A DNA stretch of 64,000 bases from Epiperipatus broadwayi (lineage: Eukaryota; Onychophora; Udeonychophora; Euonychophora; Peripatidae), in assembly GCA_028023455.1 (NCBI GenBank), contig JAQFVV010012670.1, positions 186,001 to 250,000 on the forward strand, read 5' to 3'. The notes under the pieces are model-generated. The model searched no databases and had not been told where the DNA came from. It saw nothing but the letters and a program-made list of their open reading frames with translations. This document shows positions 1-11,399 of this stretch, piece by piece (position 1 is the first letter of the stretch; each line of letters starts with the position of its first letter). The position numbers were made by a program, and so were the translations under genes.

Positions 1-293
1 AAGCATTGGGTATAATTTAAGCAATACCATGCAAATACAGTATATAAACGAATTAGAATGATCCCTTTTATTAAATACTAGTCATGCAAAAAGTCTGCAA
101 TGTGCAAATTGTGGCCCTAAATAGAACTCCATGCTTTTTTGAAATCATTCTGATCATATAATAACTAGATGCATTGGGAAAATTAGGATGATTCTATGAC
201 ATTCTGTAGTTTTCCAATTTTGTTGGTTATCAGGAGTATTAGTAGCAAAGTGTACATGCAAAAAGTCATGATGCACACTCTTGTTTAAGCTAC
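1..293. other. Intron, left edge
   Basis: Downstream intron of the minus-strand FGFRL1-like gene. It begins with the donor GTAGCT at 293..288 and runs off the window. I see no further exon or repeat in it. The next coding exon, expected to hold the second Ig domain, must lie to the left of the window. Confidence 0.6.
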
Positions 294-374
294 CTGGCTT
301 GGTAAGGTTGAATTCGTCAATATCATCATAACCACTGCTAAAATCAACCTCAGGATCTTCCCATGGAGAAGGGT
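294..374 (-). CDS. FGFRL1-like linker exon (27 codons)
   Basis: Short minus-strand exon that follows the Ig exon at 5899..5627. The acceptor is a pyrimidine-rich tract ending in TTTCTCTCAG (376-375 is the AG) and the donor is CCAG|GTAGCT. Both boundaries are phase 1, so it joins the upstream exon in frame: the split codon becomes GAC (Asp), giving VVID where vertebrate FGFRL1 has VVLD. The peptide is acidic and Ser/Asp-rich (PSPWEDPEVDFSSGYDDID) and ends in NLTKP, a possible N-glycosylation site. A flexible acidic linker between the first and second Ig domains is known in FGFR and FGFRL1 proteins. Length 81 nt is a multiple of three, so skipping it would keep frame. Exon structure is seen directly; the family name is an inference from the neighbouring Ig domain. 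Confidence 0.7.
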
Positions 375-582
375 CTGAGAGAAATATAGGAGAAGAAAAA
401 GAAACCACCACCAATGAAAATACATTCTACATAAATTCAAATTAAAAGAAAAAAAAAAGATTAAATAACACATTTATTACTGTATAGAAAATCATGGTTT
501 AAGAAATATACCAAAACACAATTTGTCAAAAGCTGTTTTTAAAAATAATAATTTAAAATGTAATCTCAACAATGAAATTTAC

Positions 583-701
583 GTCAAGCGTTGTTAGCGG
601 AGAGGTTAGCGCAGCCGCCTTGCAAGCAAGCAGTTGGTTGCAGACGGTTGTTGCGGGTTCGCCTCCCCGGCCGATGCTATGACATATGGGGAAAAAAAAA
701 A
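583..701 (+). repeat. tRNA-derived SINE, flanked by 13-bp target duplication
   Basis: The head is tRNA-like: A box around GAGAGGTTAGCGCAGC and B box GCGGGTTCGCCTCCCC, acceptor-like ends GCGTTGTTAGC and GGCCGATGC, then the tail ATGACATATG and an A-run. The 13-bp direct repeat CAATGAAATTTAC flanks it (570..582 and 702..714), which is the mark of LINE-mediated insertion. The anticodon arm carries an expanded GCAAGC segment absent from true tRNAs. It is one of seven or eight copies of one family here; the copy at 49367 is clearly tRNA-Gly(TCC)-like, so that is the likely source. Confidence 0.85.
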
Positions 702-1439
702 CAATGAAATTTACATAATTTTTAAATTGTGATTGCTTTCTTTTTTTCACAGCATTTGTTAAATCAATGTTTCACACAAAATTATTTTCCATAAATACTG
801 ATTGGTTCAACAAGAGATACTTCTCTAGTTGTAAGATCCATGCCAAAGCAATTAAATTTCGGTGAAAAAAAAAAAAATACTGAGGAGTTCAATCATAGAC
901 GTATTTATAAAGTGAAAATGAGTAGATTTTTTTTCTTTCTAATTACAATATTTTAGTGATTCAAAAATAGATTCAAATTAATACTCTTCAAAAAATTTAA
1001 TTTTTGACATTTTAAATAGAATTTTGATCTATAAAATTTTTAAGCACCTTCAAGTTACTATTTTAATATATATACACACAAAATACAAGAGAGTTTTGCA
1101 TTGCCTGTCTAATGAATATGTAAATTTCTGTATTACATAATTCTGTATCGAAAATAAAAGAATATACTGTATATATAAATATTAATATACATTTAAAACT
1201 TTCAAGATATTATATCATTTGTATTTATTTTTAATTAATGTGAAGTAATTTATATTATAAAATATTTGTTTTTAAATGTCATGTTGAATGCATAACATTT
1301 GTTAATAAAAGGAATTTTTTTTTTCAATCGACTCTTCTGTGAGACGATATAATTTTAGATACAACACCGGTAAAATACATGTTTATACAATATTGGAATA
1401 AGTAATGAATTTTGTTCACGTACCAATAGAGGGCGTATC

Positions 1440-3810
1440 AATGCAAAGAATAGAAGTATGCTATTAAGAACAAGGAAAGTGAAAATTATATTAATACTAA
1501 ATGGGAAAAGGACTTAGAAAAGAAGAAGTTGGCTAAAATATATAATTATAGAGAGAGAATGAAATTGGATAGTAAATTGTTGGAGGATATCAATAAAAGT
1601 GGAAAAGATGGGAGTAATAGTATTACTAGATGATGAGGGAATAGAATGTAGCTCTAGAGAAGATTTAGAGAGAATCTTAAATAATATGTAATGGATATAG
1701 AAAAGATGTTAGATGTAAAGGACAGAGTGATTGAAAACATATAGTAATGGGAATATTAGGTTTACAAAAAATGAACTGAATGAGGTAAGGAAGAAATTGA
1801 AAAGTGGAAGGGCAAGAGGTTTAGATGGATGGGCAGCAGAGGTGGTAATGAATTTAGGGTACAGGGCAAAAGTTTTAATAAGATGACACAAAAGAGAGTT
1901 TTTCTGGGTAGTTGGAGTGATACAAGAGTAATATTATTTAAAGGAAAGGGTAAGGATTATAGAAAGTTGAACAATTACAGACTGATAGCGGTAACATCAG
2001 TTTTATATAAAGTTTTCACATATATGATGGCTGGACGATTTGCAAAATGGATGAAAGGGGATAATGTAGTGGGGGAAATCCAAGGAGGTTTTAGATCAGA
2101 TAGGCATATAGGAGATAGTTTATTTGTAGTTACACAACTTATGGATATGAGTAGGAATTCAGGTAGACAGTTATATACGAGTTTTATAGATATAGAGAAG
2201 GCATATGATAGAGTAAATAGAAATAGATTATGAGTAAGTTTAGCAAATTTGGGAATAGATTAAGCTTTAGTGGATATTATTAAGAAAGAAATTATATAAA
2301 AATAATTACTATATGTATCAATTAGGGAATATAGAATCAGTTAAAGTTAAAAATGGGGTGGGACTAAGGCAAGTATACCCTATGTCATCTATTTTGTTTT
2401 TGTTATATTTGAGTAAAATGGAGAGAGCAAGAGAAAGATTAGGAAGAGGGATAGAGATACCGTTAATAGGTTGCAAGGGAGTATATACTTTGTCAGGTCT
2501 TTTTTTTGCGGATGTCTTTTTGTATGCAGAAAGAAGATAAGATATGGAAGTTATGCTGAGGACATGCGCAAGGGTGGGTAAAGATATGAGGATTAAATTT
2601 AGTGAAGAAAAATCAAATATAATGATGGTGACTACTGGGGAAAGAGAGGACAAAGATTTCTTTTTGGGGGATATAAAGTTAAATGTGGTGAATAGATATA
2701 GTTATTTGGGAATCATCTTGAGTAATAAGAAAAATTGCTTGGATGAATGAGAGAAAAAATTGATAAATGAAGCAAAGAAAAGAAAGGGATTGATAAAGAA
2801 ATTAACAGTGTTTTCATATAATAAATATGATGTAGTTAGAATTGTATGGAAGGGAGTTGCAGTAGTAGAGATATTATATTATTTAGAAAAAGTACAAAAG
2901 AAAGTAGGAAGACATGCATTGGATGCAGATGTGTGGACAGCAAGGGAGGTAATTCAAGAAGAAATGGGATGGTCAAGTTTATATATGAGAGATGCAAAAA
3001 GTAAAATGAAAATGTTTGGTAAGTTGCAGTTTATGGATAATAAAAGAATAGTTAAAATAGTATTTAATTGGGTTATGAGTAAAGGGCAGGCAACAAGATG
3101 GGTGAGAAAGGTAATGCAGTATGCAAAAGATTTGGATAAAGAATTTATATCAGTATACTTGTACAAAAGGTGAGATGATTGTGTTAGGAGGATTGTTGAG
3201 TGTTATAGTGGTAAGAAATGGGATAAAAGAATAGATGCATTAATAAAGAATAGGGAGTTAGAGAGATGGAGAACTAGTATGGAGAATAAAAAGAGTTTAA
3301 ATATATATAGAAGTAAATGGAATATTGGGTGTGAATTAATTTATGATAATAGCAAGGAAAGTAGTTTATTGTTTAAAGCTTGAACGGGATCTTTAGCAAT
3401 AAGAGAATATACACGTAAATGGAAAAATATGGGTGATTTAGTCTGCAAATTGTGTAAGCAAGGCATAGAAAATATTGGGCATTTGTTAATTGAATGTAAA
3501 TGCTTGAAAGCAGAAAGGGTACAAATAATTAAGTTATGGGAGAATAAATATGAAACGTGATTATACAGAAAGTGGGTTATTGGTTTTTATGCTGGGTTTG
3601 GGAAAAGATAAGGGGGATTTAGATATAAAGGCCATATAGTTGACAAAGATTATGTTGTGGAAATGGGATGGAGCAGATTATGGGGAAAGTTAGGGTGGGG
3701 AATGGAAAGGGAAAGTAAAGTAGCAAACAGGTTTCTCTGGGCATAGTTGTTAAGAGATTCCTGACTCCATTTAAGGAGAAGTCACAGTGAATCACATGAC
3801 ATCTTTAAAT
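1440..3810 (+). pseudogene. Broken non-LTR retrotransposon (reverse transcriptase)
   Basis: Plus-strand LINE copy split over several frames, with in-frame stops at least near 2231, 2537 and 2748. Going 5' to 3' one can read: a Lys-rich linker (about 1480-1800), the RT entry motif NNYRLIAV (1966-1990), the GGFRSDRHIGDSLF block (about 2085-2120), palm motif A FIDIEKAYDRV (2183-2215), a motif B relative GLRQVYPMSS (2359-2390), and a damaged catalytic box LFFADVFLYAE (2500-2530) with one Asp of FADD lost. The thumb follows (RYSYLGIILSN, about 2694-2724), then a C-terminal C-x2-C-x8-H-x4-C zinc-knuckle-like region (LCKLCKQGIENIGHLLIEC, 3442-3500). The 3' region ends near 3800 with no clear poly(A). 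The endonuclease part is absent, so it is 5'-truncated. The clade cannot be fixed by eye. It is a fossil and cannot encode a working enzyme. Confidence 0.85.
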
Positions 3811-4244
3811 TATAATTTATTTATTTTTTAATATTATTAATAAGTCAATTCATGCGTGATAGTTGTATTATAAGGCACTTATCCAAATTGATATTCCAAT
3901 CATAAATAAAAATACATAACGTGCATAAATAGTGAAAAGCTTGAATAAATATAATTGCCACCTGAAAATAAATTTAAATAATAAAATCTTGAATCTTTTA
4001 TTTATTGTTCCATATATCATATTTTACATTTAGTGGGAAAAAAAGAAAGTTTGCATTATTTTCTTCATAAAAGAGAAGTTTTGCTACTAAAATTGTAACT
4101 CAAGCTTAAATTTTACCATGTCAATATGAAAGGAATAATATCACAATTTATATCAAAACAGAAAATGTAAATAAATTGTGATTGGCTTATTTTCTTCAAT
4201 ATTCCTAATTATAAATTTATTTAAATGCACATTGATACATAAGT

Positions 4245-4413
4245 AATATTCATTAAGGCTGTAGCCTCAAGCACATGCGTATAAAAATGCGATAGTAGGG
4301 ACCTCTACAGGTCTTAAAATCAAAGAGTAAGCTTGTGGTTTTAAGACCTGTAGAGGTCCCTACTATCGTATTTTTATACGCATGTGCTTGAGGCTATAGC
4401 CTTAATGAATATT
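4245..4413. repeat. Near-perfect foldback hairpin, 74-bp arms
   Basis: Arms 4245..4318 and 4340..4413 are almost perfect reverse complements with only a few mismatches, around a 21-bp centre. A single right-arm-like copy occurs alone at 15430..15507, and its 5' flank (taagcttgtgg) matches the centre of this hairpin. That suggests two copies of one short element joined 5' to 5' with unequal truncation, rather than a classical MITE. No TA or other target duplication is evident at the ends. I see no coding capacity and no hammerhead core. A structural RNA role is possible but unsupported. Confidence 0.85.
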
Positions 4414-5626
4414 CCTAAGTAAATATTTTCCGTTTTATTAAAAATAATAATTAATTCATACAGCGGGCGGAAAATTAAATTTTTAATAGTTTTGAATAGA
4501 AATGATTTTTATTTGTTTCAAGTTATTTAATATTTTATAAAATACAATTCAAAAAATTAAATGGAGAGTTTATTACTTTGAATATTCCTTTACCTTTTCA
4601 TTGTTTTAATCTATACAGTCATCAAATAAATAAGTTTAACAGCTGAAAAAGTATAGGACTATATGCATAACTGTGGATTAAGTCTTAAATATGAATCAAA
4701 CTTATCTTTATTAACATTTCAGTCACAAATAAGAAGACAATTATTATAAAAGGCTAACGAGGCAGCAACATTATTTCTAGCAGAGATGCAAATATCATAC
4801 CCTAGTTTTATTTCAAAGATTGTAATTTGCAATATTAAAAAAAAGCATTGTGAACAAAATCTCGCAAAATTTCATTTATTCAATTTTATACGATATTGCG
4901 AGTTTAAAAACTTATAATGCACATAAATGCAATTGATTAGATAAAAAATTGAAAATCAAGATATTTGTGCGATAACAATAAAAACTTGTTTCTTTTGATT
5001 AAATAACAAAAGATAATGCATGGGAGCATTTACGGCAGACAGTATAAACAAAATTATTATTTTGTCGTTCACAAAGTTAAAGCAAATAACATTTAAACTG
5101 ATTTTAATTTATCATTTAAGTTTTTCATTTGAATAGGAGAAATTTATTTTCAAACAAATACCAAAAATTATGGTTAATAGTCTTTCATTACAGTACCTAC
5201 CAAATTCAATTTGAACCTTACCAGCCTTATTATCTGATACCATAGTATGATTCTAGATTTCACTGTTTTTCTATTAAAAAAATCGGACGCATTCAATTCA
5301 TATTCTAATATCTTGAAACTATACACATTAACATTAAAATATGTATTAAATACTATTCATTTGCAAAATTAACAATACTATAATATTTTTATATGCTAAA
5401 AATGTGCAAAAAAAATTAAAAACTGGGTTGCAAATAATTTTTCAAAAAAAAAAAATTCTAATTTTAAACGAAAGATAAATTAGCATATTGTTTAATATTA
5501 TGCAAATCAAAAGATATGACTTTGTGGTTTTTAAGTTAAATTTTGAAAACCATTGCTAAAAATATTTTTTTGTTTAAACATATAAAAAAAATCATAATTT
5601 GTAATAAAATGAAGAATTTGACCTAC

Positions 5627-5899
5627 CTATGACCACAAGTGTAAAGTTTCCCCAAACTTCTCCGTGGGAGTTCTTTGCTTTGCAAGCATATAAATCACTA
5701 TCATCTATCTGGAGATTTGTAATAAACAGACTATTCTTTTTAGCTTCAAATCTTGGTTTTTTCTCAGGGATCAGCTCTCCATGTTGATACCAATATAAGT
5801 TTGGTTTAGGATCACCTTTAATGGGACACTTGAACTTAATGTCATCACCCTTTGAAGCTTCATGATAGACTTTTAATTTATGCTTAAAAGATGGAGGCA
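5627..5899 (-). CDS. FGFRL1-like first Ig-domain exon
   Basis: Minus-strand exon of 273 nt encoding one I-set-like Ig domain. The acceptor is TTCTTTGTTTTAG before 5899 and the donor is CATAG|GTAGGT; both boundaries are phase 1, the usual 1-1 arrangement of Ig-domain exons. Within about 90 residues it has the B-strand Cys in FKCPIKGDPKPNLYW, the conserved Trp, the L-x-I-x-x-L block (LFITNLQIDDSDLYAC) with the D-x-Y-x-C Cys, and ends NFTLVV. The pattern CP-x-x-GDP-x-P followed by YACKA-x-N-x-x-G and N-x-TLVV is closest, as I recall the family, to the first Ig domain of FGFRL1, a kinase-less FGF receptor relative (nou-darake is the planarian member). NFT is a potential N-glycosylation site. FGFR or another Ig receptor remains possible. 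The upstream signal-peptide exon was not found. Confidence 0.8.
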
Positions 5900-6150
5900 C
5901 TAAAACAAAGAATAAAAATAATAAAATAATTTTCAATAAAAATAATATTAAATTTCATTAAAACTATGATATTACTATTGTTTTGTTTTTTAAAAAAAAC
6001 CCACAACTAATGCAATTGAAATAAACAAGAAGCAGGCACTTATAAATGAGTTTGACATTGGAACTAAGGCCATACAAGTACAAAAATCAATAAAAAATTT
6101 AGAATCAAAATTGGTATGTGAATATGGTACTGGAACATTTGCGACACTCG
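5900..6150. other. Intron, AT-rich, nothing recognised
   Basis: Intron immediately upstream (on the minus strand) of the Ig exon, up to the Merlin end. It contains the polypyrimidine tract of the acceptor and A/T runs only. Confidence 0.5.
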
Positions 6151-7963
6151 GCCGCTTTTCAGCGAATGCACATCAATATAATGGTTTATACTACCACAGA
6201 TTTGTTTTTTAATAAAGACCTTTTTAAGAAACTTTTTTTTTATATGGGGGAGGGGGAAAGGGTTTTGGTTTGCTTTTTAATAATTGACTTCTTTTTTTTT
6301 TAACACTTTTCTATAATAGTACGGCGGTAAATTTTTTCTTTTAAATATTTATGCTGTCACAGAGTTCTTTCGGAATTTTTTTGTTTTTTAATAAAACCTT
6401 TTTTTACTTTAATTTTTTTGGATTGCTTTGTAATAATATAAACAACAACAATTTAAGGATTTTGACCTTTATTTGTTTCCTTTTTAAGAAAGACTTTTTT
6501 TTTTGGTTATGGGGTTTGGTTTGCTTTTTAATAATCTAAACAACAAGAATTTTCCATGGAATAATTTTGAATTTATTTAATAAGAAATAAACTAATGTTC
6601 TTACATTTAAAAACAAACAATTTCTTTTCACAACAAATCAAAAGTTTTTTGCGGAGAAAAACAAACACACAAATTAGAACAAATCCAAAAACTAAAATAG
6701 TCACACAGGCTCATCTCGTCTAGTATAGGCCGGAAGAGATCCTGTCCTTTGTGCAGACGTCACCAGAGAAAGTCAGCTAGGTAGTTAATAATGGTTGGCC
6801 TGCCTGTACCATGCTTCTTCCTGTTCCGCCACTTCAAAACCCCCCACAGTCTCTGTGTTCTGTGTGTGGGCACCTGTGGCAGAGTCAACAAAGTGGTACC
6901 AGTGGTTTATGTTCAGATGGAAAAAGCCTGCAGCCTCCATGTTGGGTGCCCTGTAGCCTTTCTAGCAATTGCTGTACATGGTAATTCCATGCTAGATGTT
7001 GTCACATATGGCCTCAAGGAGTGTGACTGCAGAGCGAGAGGGTACCACCACAGCAAAAGATTCACCCATTTCACGACACACATCGCCGAACAGCCATTGC
7101 TGTGGCAACATCTTGCCCTGGTGGCTCATTGATCTCCACGATCTTATCTGGACCACCTATTCAACAACAGGGGCATGAGACAAGGTGCTCCTGGAAAAGC
7201 TCACATAGACCAGTGTTCCAGCTGATGAGGGCACCTCGGGAAAGGTCCAGTTCAGCCACACTGTGTTCCACTATCAGTTTGTCACGACTCCAATAGTATA
7301 CAAGCTGCAAAGCTGTAAGGAATGGTATTTTTGAGCCACCGAACCAAGTGTCCTTATGAAAACCACAGGTACACTTGCAGAAGTGGCAACTGAATTCACA
7401 CCTCCTGTAATTCACTAAGACCATGCTTTTACCGCAACCACATAGCTTCAAATCTGGCAGGATGTTTTTGGTCTGAAAAAATACCACAGCATCAGCTTCT
7501 GTGGCCGGCAATTCTCTAAACTTATACCATTCAGCTTCACTGTCTTCCATTTTATTGTCCTTGCACGTATTCACACGAAAATGTGGATTTTCGCATGAGC
7601 TCGGTCAAATACAGCTTTTCATCCTAACCTTTTGAAGTTTTGTGCAGTTAAAAATCATAGAGAAGCATGAGTGATGGACTGACAATTCTTACTATGTACT
7701 ACTACTTAAAACAATTATTCAGGAATGCATATGATAAGAGTTTCATGTACTTAAAATATGGCAACCATCAAATCATATGGTAGAGATCTGTCAATTGCAC
7801 TCACTTGAGGAATACTGTCAAAAGACAATAAGCATAGTATTTCATTACATATGTGTAGAAATCATCGCCATCAGGTGGCCAGTTACAGCTACAACAATGC
7901 TGTAGTGTTAACCGTAAGTTAGGCCACAAAACAGTATATCGATGTGCATTTAGTGAAAAGCGG
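6151..7963 (-). mobile_element. Inactive Merlin (IS1016-like) DNA transposon
   Basis: Inverted ends of about 38 bp can be aligned: 6151..6189 and the reverse complement of 7926..7963 share GCCGCTTTTCA, then AATGCACATC, then ATATA. Between them, on the minus strand, lies a decayed Merlin-type transposase (7574 down to about 6790). The element is about 1.8 kb, which is reasonable for Merlin. I could not identify the expected 8-9 bp target duplication with confidence. It sits in the intron just upstream of the Ig exon. Left inner sequence 6190..6700 is T-rich and may include later insertion or expansion. Confidence 0.8.
6790..7574 (-). pseudogene. Merlin transposase pseudogene
   Basis: Read from 7574 downward. 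The N-terminal part has the zinc-finger-like CGCGKSM...CHFCKC region, then the helix-turn-helix-like LQLVYYWSRDKL...LDLSRGALISWNTGLCE, typical of Merlin/IS1595 transposases. An in-frame TGA at about 7161 follows, then IGGPDKIVEINE in the same frame, where the first catalytic Asp of the DDE triad (VEIDE in active relatives) is read as Asn. After a frameshift one reads CREMGESFAVVVPSRSAVTLL, the second catalytic block decayed to MYSNC-stop (normally SDCW), and HLNINH...FVDSATGAHTQNTE, close to the conserved NH...FVDP-TGAHT-x-x-IE end. At least three stops, one frameshift and two lost acidic residues show it is dead. Confidence 0.85.
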
Positions 7964-9216
7964 CGCCATCAAGCAGTCGGGTGCTGCAAATATACAAGTA
8001 CTATGAATACTTAAAAGATGCAAGTATATGTGCATGCACAATTCATTGACATAATTAGCACAGAGAGATCACCGATAACATGTCATCCTTTATTAATCTA
8101 AGCAACTGAAGATAGTAGGTAAAAAAAAAAATGAAGAAAGAATACAAATGATTAAATTAGTTATAAACTAGATGGATTTATCGATTTATGGAGTAAACAA
8201 ACACATATAAATGGCATCTATGCAATTATGAATGATAACACCATAGCTTTTTATATATGCAATATTGTTTTTAATAACTTTAGTCAGCAGTTCATCTAAT
8301 CAATAAATTAACAATTGTCTGACAATGTGAGAAATTAAATATACCATTCCCATAAACATATTACAGAATTCCATAAGTTCAATATAATAGTGGCAATGTC
8401 ATCTTTTAACTGATTATAATATATCTGAGCAAGAAAGCATGGATATCGATAGTTCTTTCAGAGAAAATTGAATGAATTAAATCAATAACACAGCAGACTA
8501 TTGCAAAGTTTAAGGATAGAGAATCCATATACTGTAAGGAATAATTGAAGATGGTAAATTATCTGCTAATCAGGATCTCCAAAAGGTAACACTTACCAAC
8601 TCACAAATTTCGGTTTCTCTAGAAATTAAACAAACATTATCCTGACCAACAAGAGAAAGTTAGAAATATCAACCACATATGACAGTATAAGACTATTATT
8701 ATTTCTCCTTATATAGTTAACCATATACCACCTCTAAACTTATGTGGTGAGAAAAATTAAAAAAAAAGCTTTAATCTTTATTTTTAAAAAATCCTATAAT
8801 GTTGGGATTTTAGAATATCTTGTATATATAAAATAAATCCAGATTAACAACAATCTGTCTTCAACATTTGTGAATTGCTTTTAAACACAAAAAGCACTGT
8901 AATAGAATCTTTATATCATCTTAAATTGTCACTTTTTGTGTTTTAAATCTGTACAGAATGAAATCTCTAACATAAACGGTATCAAAAATACATTAACAAG
9001 AATTAGTTGAATAGTTTTAATACATAGTGGTTATACAAAATTATTAGATACTAGTGATAAATTAAACAAACCAAACAGGCAGTAAATAAGAATCTCAAAT
9101 AGATTTAGTTTTTATGGATTACAATATTGGTTTGGATTATAAATATAAATGCGTTAACCACCATTGCATTAAAAATAAGAAAATTACAAAGATTGATAGT
9201 GATATAACATTTTTTT
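7964..9216. other. Intron or intergenic, nothing recognised
   Basis: AT-rich sequence with no ORF of note and no recognisable repeat. Confidence 0.5.
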
Positions 9217-9311
9217 TTTTTCATATTTTATAGCATCGTCCAGCAGGCGAACCCACAACTACTTGCTTGCAAGGCAGCTGTGATGACCTTTCAGCTAACA
9301 ACGCTTGACTA
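9217..9311 (-). repeat. tRNA-derived SINE, minus strand
   Basis: Same family as 583..701, reversed: T-run, CATATTTTATAGCATCG tail, then the B-box complement GGCGAACCCAC, and CAACGCTTGAC at the tRNA 5' end. A direct repeat ATAACATTTTTTT is seen before the T-run (from 9204) and after the element (9312..9324). It has a deletion in the anticodon-arm expansion. Confidence 0.8.
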
Positions 9312-9645
9312 ATAACATTTTTTTCAAGATTGCTAAAAAAAATAAACAAATGTAACAATAATAGAGAAATACAATGTCTTTAAAATTATGTCTTCTTAAA
9401 CTTTAGTAAAATCTTTGCACAAACTTTATTGGAAATACAATAGAACAATTATACAGATATTATCTTAAGATTTTTTGATATATGTAAACAAAGATACATG
9501 GCATGGATATTTATCTGCTAAAATAATGTATTTAACTCGTTACTACTTTCTATTGTATATCTGCAAAAATCAGTTGTGGAGATAAAGAGAAATATGTAAT
9601 TTCTGCGTAATTATAGTTTTATTGAGTATTTTTTGAAATTACATG

Positions 9646-9857
9646 TAATGAACAATATAATAACTGAATGAAGGATAAAAAAAAATTACTAATTTCTCAA
9701 CTTTATTTAATGGCAAATTTTTCTCTCATTCTCTTCTCACTTTATTTTACTTAATGAACAATATAATAACTGAATGAAGGATAAAAAAAAATTACTAATT
9801 TCTCAACTTTATTTAATGGCAAATTTTTCTCTCATTCTCTTCTCACTTTATTTTACT
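9646..9857. repeat. Exact tandem duplication, 106-bp unit x2
   Basis: The unit starting TAATGAACAATATAATAACT at 9646 repeats at 9752 with no differences that I can see, ending at the shared TTTATTTTAC. Identity suggests either a very recent duplication or an assembly artefact. Confidence 0.85.
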
Positions 9858-10439
9858 GTCTTCAGCCATATAGATTAATTCAGAGTATGGTCTTTGTGAG
9901 CCTCTCATGCCACTGGTCACTTTTCCGAATATGAGATTTATGTGTTTGTGCTATCACATTTTCTTTTCTTATACTCAGATCAATTCGGATTTCAATCTAT
10001 TTGTTGTTGTTTTTTTTTGTTTGTCTGTTTTCTTTGTACTTTTTTTTTTTTATCTACGTTTTTTCTTCAGAAATTATAATGATTACATTTGTTTATTAGT
10101 GGCTACTGTTGATGATTGACCAAAATAATAAGAGTAGATAATTTAACACAAAGCAGTCAAGGTACAGATGCTTTTAATTTAAAATGTCATTAATCAATAG
10201 TAAACAATGCTATTTCATGATTATCCCAATCTGCTTTAGGCAGAGAAAGCTACCAAATATATTGTATGTATGGATGTTGAAGGAACTACCCTAAGTTATG
10301 CTTTTATGGTAATAATATTTTTTTATAATGCAAATTATGCAATACATATTAAATTTTGATAAAACGATTACTTTAGAAAAACTGTTTATGTATATTATGA
10401 GAAATGTTACTCCAAATTTCTTCAGTAAACTCAATTTTT
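9858..10439. other. AT-rich stretch, nothing recognised
   Basis: Low-complexity T-rich sequence around 9960-10060; no other feature. Confidence 0.5.
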
Positions 10440-10560
10440 TTTTTTCTTTTCATATGTCATAGCATCGGCCAAGACGCGAACCCGCAACAACTGTCTGCAA
10501 CCAACTGCTTGCTTGCAAGGCGGCTGCGCTAACCTATCGGCTAACAACGCTTGACAAGTA
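10440..10560 (-). repeat. tRNA-derived SINE, minus strand
   Basis: Full-length member of the family at 583..701: T-run, CATATGTCATAGCATCGGCC, GCGAACCCGCAACAAC, the GCAAGC-expanded arm, and GGCTAACAACGCTTGAC. Flanks share a short imperfect repeat (ACTCAATTT on the left, ACTCAAATT on the right). Confidence 0.85.
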
Positions 10561-11399
10561 GACTCAAATTGTCCAGGTATTATGGTAGATGTGTCTTCCA
10601 ACCACATTTTAGATGTATAAGAGAAATCTATACTGCATCGAACGCAGAACAATGAAATGTTTGCAACGAGCAATAAAAGAGCACAACAATTGGAATAAAA
10701 ACCAACCCTGCTCAGTAAATTTGCTAAAAATTCTAACAATCATTACTACATGAGGCTGTATTATTTTACAATATTTCTAAATATAACAGGTTGAAATGAA
10801 TTGGTTTTATGTATAAAAAAAATCTCTTTCTGGTCAAATACAGTAAAATCACAACATACACTGTATCAAAGTATATGCCTTCAACTATGAGCAATAATAA
10901 AAAAGGTGGTTTCATTAAACAATAAAATAAAAATCTTGGTTTTAGTAAGTTGTATTCTGAAGTGGGTCATATGTTTCAAAAGAATGAATCTTCAGAAAAA
11001 TTATAAAGAGAAAATAAATAAGATTCATGCCGTTGTTGTTTGTGTCCCTATAATAGCTAAAGTTGCATTTATAGTAAGGAACAATTTTTTACTAACAAGT
11101 AAAAATCTTAAATCTACGGCTAAGTAATACAAACTGTAAGAATGTTCCAGTTGACAGTTTTGTATTATGTCAGAAAATAAGTTTTATTATTTTTTTTTAT
11201 GAATGTGAATGACTGAATATATACCCAGTACAATAAATATATACATAAATATACTTTTTCAATTTATTATTAATAACTGCATTGTTTGTTTTTAAAGATT
11301 TTGTTTCTATTATAATCTTAATTTATAAATACATATTATACACATAATAAGCAACCATTATCTATGTATAATATATGTATGATGTTGAAAACTATTATA
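10561..11399. other. AT-rich stretch, nothing certain
   Basis: An open frame on the minus strand (10739 to 10562) encodes a hydrophobic run resembling a signal peptide but has no ATG; see rejected items. No repeat recognised. Confidence 0.4.

Larger units (their letters stand above)
375..5626 (-). other. Intron between the two FGFRL1-like exons
   Basis: Phase-1 intron of about 5.25 kb on the minus strand, from donor GTAGGT (5626..5621) to the AG at 376-375. It holds a tRNA-SINE (583..701), a broken non-LTR retrotransposon (about 1440..3810) and a hairpin element (4245..4413). The remaining parts (375..582, 702..1439, 3811..4244, 4414..5626) are plain AT-rich sequence with A and T runs where I recognise nothing. 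Confidence 0.65.

Noticed and set aside
583-701. True tRNA gene
   Set aside because: The anticodon arm is expanded, there is a poly(A) tail and a target duplication, and many copies occur: it is a SINE.
4245-4413. MicroRNA precursor
   Set aside because: The arms are too long and too perfect, and a single-arm copy exists elsewhere, which fits a foldback repeat better.
6118-6539. Plus-strand Phe-rich ORFs
   Set aside because: Translated T-runs inside the Merlin element; no biological signal.
10562-10739. Minus-strand frame with a signal-peptide-like hydrophobic run (CCALLLLVANISLF), upstream of the Ig exon
   Set aside because: There is no ATG (the frame opens with TTG right after a stop) and the only phase-1 donor, CA|GTATAG at 10634/10633, is weak. 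It could be the missing signal-peptide exon only if an upstream exon supplied the start, so I did not call it.
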